Made by a program: the position numbers and the translations under genes. Positions 54,201-60,088 of a DNA stretch of 64,000 bases are shown here, in pieces. Below the pieces are notes generated by a model. The model had not been told where the DNA came from, did no database searches, and was given only the letters and a program-made list of their open reading frames with translations. Each line of letters starts with the position of its first letter. Within the stretch, counting starts at the first letter, position 1. The DNA is from Lates calcarifer. Taxonomy: Eukaryota > Chordata > Actinopteri > Centropomidae. The stretch lies in NCBI RefSeq assembly GCF_001640805.2, contig NC_066848.1, positions 21,217,582 through 21,281,581 of the forward strand, in the 5' to 3' direction.

Positions 54201-56925
54201 AAATGTCTCCCTCAAAATCCTTTACTCACTTTTACCAAATTTTTACCAAAGTCCTCATATGTGGAAGTTGTTTAAACACAAGCAGCCACATGTGTACTTG
54301 AAAATTTAGATCAGGAATTGTGATCAAAGAACAAATAAACAAGACAAAGTGTTGGTGGTTATATAGTGCTGAACATGCAGGGCTGTATTTTGATGTCAGC
54401 ACAAAGCATGAGACAAAGTGTTGCATCAGTGAACTAGCATTTTCCTGGGGTGCACTGAGGTTATTTCCTGGACTGAACACAGGTCAGTCTCTTGATGATC
54501 CCCTGTGCCCCCCAGTGGGAGGAGAGGTGCAGTAGAGGGTGTGGCAATGCCAATCCAGCGGCGTACAGCAATCTTGGTGCCAAAGAGCCCCTCATCTGCT
54601 TGCTCAGAGGTACACCCACATAAATCACAGAAAAAAACTTCACTCCGCTCTTTACTTACTCCATGTTTTTCAGCTGAGCGCACAGGATTTTATTTACAAT
54701 TCAGAATTTATTCTGCCATTTTATTCTTGCCTCTTACTAGCTCTGTAATCCAGTTACTATTCTATTGACTGCCTTTCCTTTACCCTTGTGCCTCTCTTTA
54801 CATCTATTTGAAAACAGCAGGTATCTGCTCCATTGTAAATGTCCTCCCATAAAATAATTACCCCACAGTGTTGCATGTGTGCAAGCAGCTTTTTAAGACA
54901 CAGTTAGTAGTGGCCATATTGAACAGCATCAGCTGACTTGGAGAGGAGATCAGGGTGGATGGATGGGTTGATAAAAGAGCAGGACTGAGGGTATGCTCCC
55001 AAAGTACTGGGCAAGCGCTGCATTGCTATTTTCAAGAAAATACAGCTGAAGAGAGTAGCCTGTAGCATGAGGGTCGACCTGCCCGTTTTTTGACACTGCT
55101 GTCGACACAACATATTCAAGAAGAAGTAGCAGATACCTGGTTAGGAGTTCCATGACATCCTGTCTTGAGAACCGTTGCTATGGTTATATAGAGGAGGAAC
55201 AGTATTCCTGGGTTGACATAAATTGGCCAATCGTGACTGTCATTGAGATTTAGGTCATAGGGTGAGGAGCAATTTCCTGGTATGATGATGTCCTTCAGTC
55301 CAAAAAGTCTAGACAGGAGCAGAGGCAAACACATAAACACAAAACAAGAGAGATATGAATACAACAGGGTGCAGTTAATTAAAAGCATGTGGTACAAATT
55401 CTCATTAATATGGTCCACATACCAAAACAGAGTATTATGCACTGCCAGGTTATTGGAAAAGAACAAAACTAGTACCTTTAATGACAATAGTAGGAATTCA
55501 GAATTTTCAGGGAAAACCTTATGTTGTAATATCCCATCCTCGGCTAGCTGTCCATTCTGTGTGTGTGTACTGAAAAAAAGTCAGGTGTTTCAGCGCAGCC
55601 CTGGCTCAGACACCCACACACAACCCTTTGCCAGCTAGTCAGCAATGGGGGATCACTGGTGCACAGGACAAGGGAATGAAGAAGAGAAGAGGGCAGATAG
55701 GGGGCAGTGGGAGCAAGAGATGAGGATTAGCAAGGGAAGCAGTCTACCCTTCCATCATTGCCTGACCATGTCGAGTTTTGAATGGGATCAACTAGGAATC
55801 CAGATGAGAGTGACATTACAGCGAGTACATGGAAGGAACGTCTACTGAGGGGCGGAGTGACAGCAGTGTATACCCCACAATATGATGGCAATGTCAAAAT
55901 TGCCAGAGGAGAGGGTCAGAAGAACAAAAAATGAAAAAGAAGTGCTACTATCTAGCACTGTTCCCACTAGCTTTAAAACTGCTGTGGTTAAACCTTTACT
56001 TAATGAAGCACACCTTGATGCTGGGTCTCTGAGTGATTATTGATCTGTATCATGCCTTCCATTCTTTTTGAAAATATAAGAAGGAGCTGTGTCTCAGCAG
56101 CTTTCATCCCATTTAGCTGATAATCTTTTTGAATCTTTTCAGTCTGTCTTCAGGGCCTGTCACTCTACTGAAACCACGCTTGCTTAAGTGATAAATGATC
56201 TTCTGCTTTCTTTGTATTCATATTCCACCTCTGTGCTCCTCTTACTAGATCTCAGTGCAGCCTTCACTTATAGTTCAAACTGGAAAACAAATATTGGCAT
56301 CTCTGGCCTGGTCCTCAGCTGGTTAAATCTTCACTGTTATGTTGACGATACCCCGCTGTATATGCCCATAAAGACTGATGACTCTTCTCAAATCATGAAA
56401 TTAGACGTGTACTGCTTCAAATGTGACCTCTTTGCACCTCAAAACCACAAAATGTATAGTTCAATTCACAATTATCTTCACTTGTTTCATAATTAATTAA
56501 TTCACTAATAAGAAACCTCAGAATTCAAGCCAAGGTTTGAAAAGGCTTGTAGTCAACACTGTAACATGACAGGACATGACATCTATAAATGGATTGGAAT
56601 AGAGAGCTGATACTCATAAAATACTAAGAAGCTCAAATACAGGGCATGAACAGGTCAACTGAGGTAATGAAGGACATTACCTCTGTTGGAGGACCACAGT
56701 AGATGATATGATCAAGTATGCATTAAATAGTGTAATGTTACAAATCAATGAAAACATTGCACCTTGATTAATCAAATACAAACAACAATAATAATGCAAC
56801 ATAGTATCTCTAAAAATAGTTTCTGAATAAACTGAAGCAGCAAATACATTTTGTAGAAAAAAATGTAATCAGACTCATTTTCCACTAAATTCCCTGATCT
56901 TGCAGCACAATATCCACTTGTAGAC

Positions 56926-57009
<84 letters not shown>

Positions 57010-57106
57010 ATAGATAGATAGAGATAGATAGATAGAGAGATAGAGAGAGATAGATAAGATAGATAAGATAGATAGAATAGATAGATAGATAGAGAGATAG
57101 ATAGAT

Positions 57107-57137
<31 letters not shown>

Positions 57138-57177
57138 GATAGATAGATAGATAGATAGAGAGATAGAGAGAGAGAGA

Positions 57178-57268
<91 letters not shown>

Positions 57269-60040
57269 AAATAATCAAATAATAAATAGATAAATATAAA
57301 GGTGTCTTGAAAAATCAACTGTACTGTACATGTATGCATAAGAAGTATATGCATGCATAGCATGCATTATTTGTTATTATTTTTGCTGATTAAACAGTCT
57401 TATGGCCGCTGAGAGGAAAGACTTTCTGCAGCATTCAGCCCTGCACCTTGGTGGCATCAGCCTGTGACTGAAAGTGCTCTTCACCTCCAGGGCATGAAGT
57501 GGGTGGGTGGGATTGTTTATTACTGAGGTGAGTTTCAAGAGCATTCTCATCTAAGTCATCATTAGGTTTCTGCTTCCCTGAGGTGCAGATCATCTTTGGG
57601 GGCCACTTCATCTCTTCATTATTTCATCCTGAACAGTGGTTTTGACACTCACTGGTCCTCGGCTTCCCTCATTCCACTTAGTGTACAGCATAGTATACAG
57701 AAACCCGATGATATGAGGAGGAGGAGGATGAACCATCAGGAGGGACAAGCCCATGCATGGAATGTATCACCGGCAGATGGAAGAAGTGACTGATATCTAG
57801 AACTCCTACCAGGGACTGGAAAAGGCTTCCCACATTCCGCTTATTGTACAGTCTCAGTCTCTGCAAGCATTGTGAGGATCTGCCTTGTCTTGATGTCAGT
57901 GGGCTCTGTCTCCTCCTTTGGCCAGCTTATTATAGCAGAGTGGTACCTGATGACTGGCAGGGTGTATGTGCTATGGCCTGGGACCTTGTTCTTCTGTGAC
58001 TGTGGCTGACTTCCTTGCAGCCCCTTCATGGTTTCCATTTGCCTGTGAGATCCTGAGGTATTTGTAGCTATCCTGAAGATCTGCAATGTTACTTTCTGGT
58101 AGTTCAGTCCTCCCAGTTCAGATCACCCTATATGCCACATTCGATGGTAACTTGTACAATTGGCTTAGAGTTGGCTTCTAGAGTTGTTTTCCACAGCCCC
58201 ATTGGGTTCTTGATGGAGTTTCTTAGTGTCCTATTGATGCTGTACATTTCCAAGCTCTCCAGTATCACTGTGTGCGACACTGAGTCGTAAGCTCTCTTGT
58301 AGTCAATCCAGGCGGTGCACAGGTTGGTCTACCTGATCACGCAGTCTCGAGTGACAGCTCTATCAACCAGTAACTGGTGCTTGGCCCCCCAGGTATTATT
58401 TTCCAATTCCTTTCTGGGCCCCGCTCATGTATTGAGCCATGTGCGTACTCATGCATATACTGTATATACAGTAAATATGGTGGCAAGTTCACAGTATAAC
58501 AAGCAGATCCACGTAAACTGTGTGCTGACAGTTGGGCATCTTGGGTATGAAAAGGTCAAACCCGGCTGATTGATGAACAGCTGGTTAAGTGATACTGACA
58601 CATGGCAAAACTCTGGTGATGATAGATGAGATGGAGAGAGATCATATGTCACAGTGGAATGCTGCACTACTTGATCATCTTTCTGTTTGCTGCTAGCCAG
58701 TCATTCCACACATTCCAGTCCAGAAATCACACTCGCCTCACATTCCTCTGTTCTAATTCACACAATCACTTCCTGATTTCCTCTCTGTGTCTCTAAACTC
58801 ACACAATCTCTCATGCTCCCTCGACTGTTTTTTTCAGTCCAGTTCTACAGAGATTCCACACATTGCAAGCGCACTATTAATAGATACTGAAGGTTTCCTG
58901 AGAGGGAGGACATGAGCTTTGACCCCTGTGCCTGAGGAATATCCTCCACTATACGCTATGAAGACCGAAAGCAATATGGTGAAGAGAAGAGCAATTTCTA
59001 GGTGACAGAGAAGAACACATGGTGAAGCAAGTACGGAGTGATTTCAGAGATATGGAGGTGATGATGTTCCTCCAGAGAGAAGGACTGGGGAATACATGTT
59101 GGCATGCAGTGGTATATAGACTATAAACATGCAGTCTCAGTGGACCCCCTTCCCCTTTGAAATCATATTTCTGTCACAGTTTTTTCAGGTGATTATTAGG
59201 TGGAAACCTTGATAACTCTGGTCCCTGTACTGAGAAACGATTACTGTAATTCATGATTTAAAAAAAAACAAATAAGACCTCACTGGCATCATGTTTTATT
59301 TGCAATATTACATAGTATAAATTAGTTTCCAAAAAGTGCAAGCCAGACAATGGCAATCTAGAAGTAACATAGTAAAATTTCAGAAGCAACGATCTTTAGA
59401 TATACGGAGCAGACAGACCAAGTATTAAACCTGAAACTCAGGATTAGACTCTGCCATCACTGACTGGTTTCACAGCCATTTTAAATAATAACTTTTTGTT
59501 TGTTTGTTTTATTTAAGCTTTCTGATACTTTCCTTCAGTAAAACTGATCATCAAACATTACACCAAACTCATTATGTTTCAAAAATTACCAATTGAGAAA
59601 CCTCTGCTACAAGCATATCAAAATTGTATAATGTTGTAAAATACCTAATCATGAACAATAGAAAAGACTGCTTGGTTGTTACTGTTTCAAATCTCCTTTC
59701 AGTGTAAACTGCCTGAAAATGAAATATGTTTATGTAGCCACTTCATGAGCTCACTGTGCTGATGTAGGACCTGCAGCTAAGTCACTCTTAGTGACTTTTT
59801 CTCAAAATAAAGACAATCCTGTTTCATTATTAGCAAACTAACTATTATAATATAATATAATATTAGCTGGCTAGCCACATTGCCACGTTAAACCATTCTG
59901 AAACACTGCCACCAAGCTGCGTTCACAAGAACTTTGTCTCAGCTGCTTTCTTCATGATAGATTTTTTCTCTGACAGCCTCCTTTTTTCTAATGAAGTGAT
60001 TGCTTTCACCTTGGGTCCTCCCCATCAACATCAATGCAAT

Positions 60041-60088
<48 letters not shown>

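Noticed and set aside
54904..55119. Minus-strand frame reading [17 protein letters not shown] next to a PIEZO1 exon
   Set aside because: Not contiguous with any PIEZO1 exon by phase. It may be repeat-derived but I could not identify it.
56772..57363. Frames of 162-168 codons rich in YLSIYLSI
   Set aside because: Pure translation of the GATA array.
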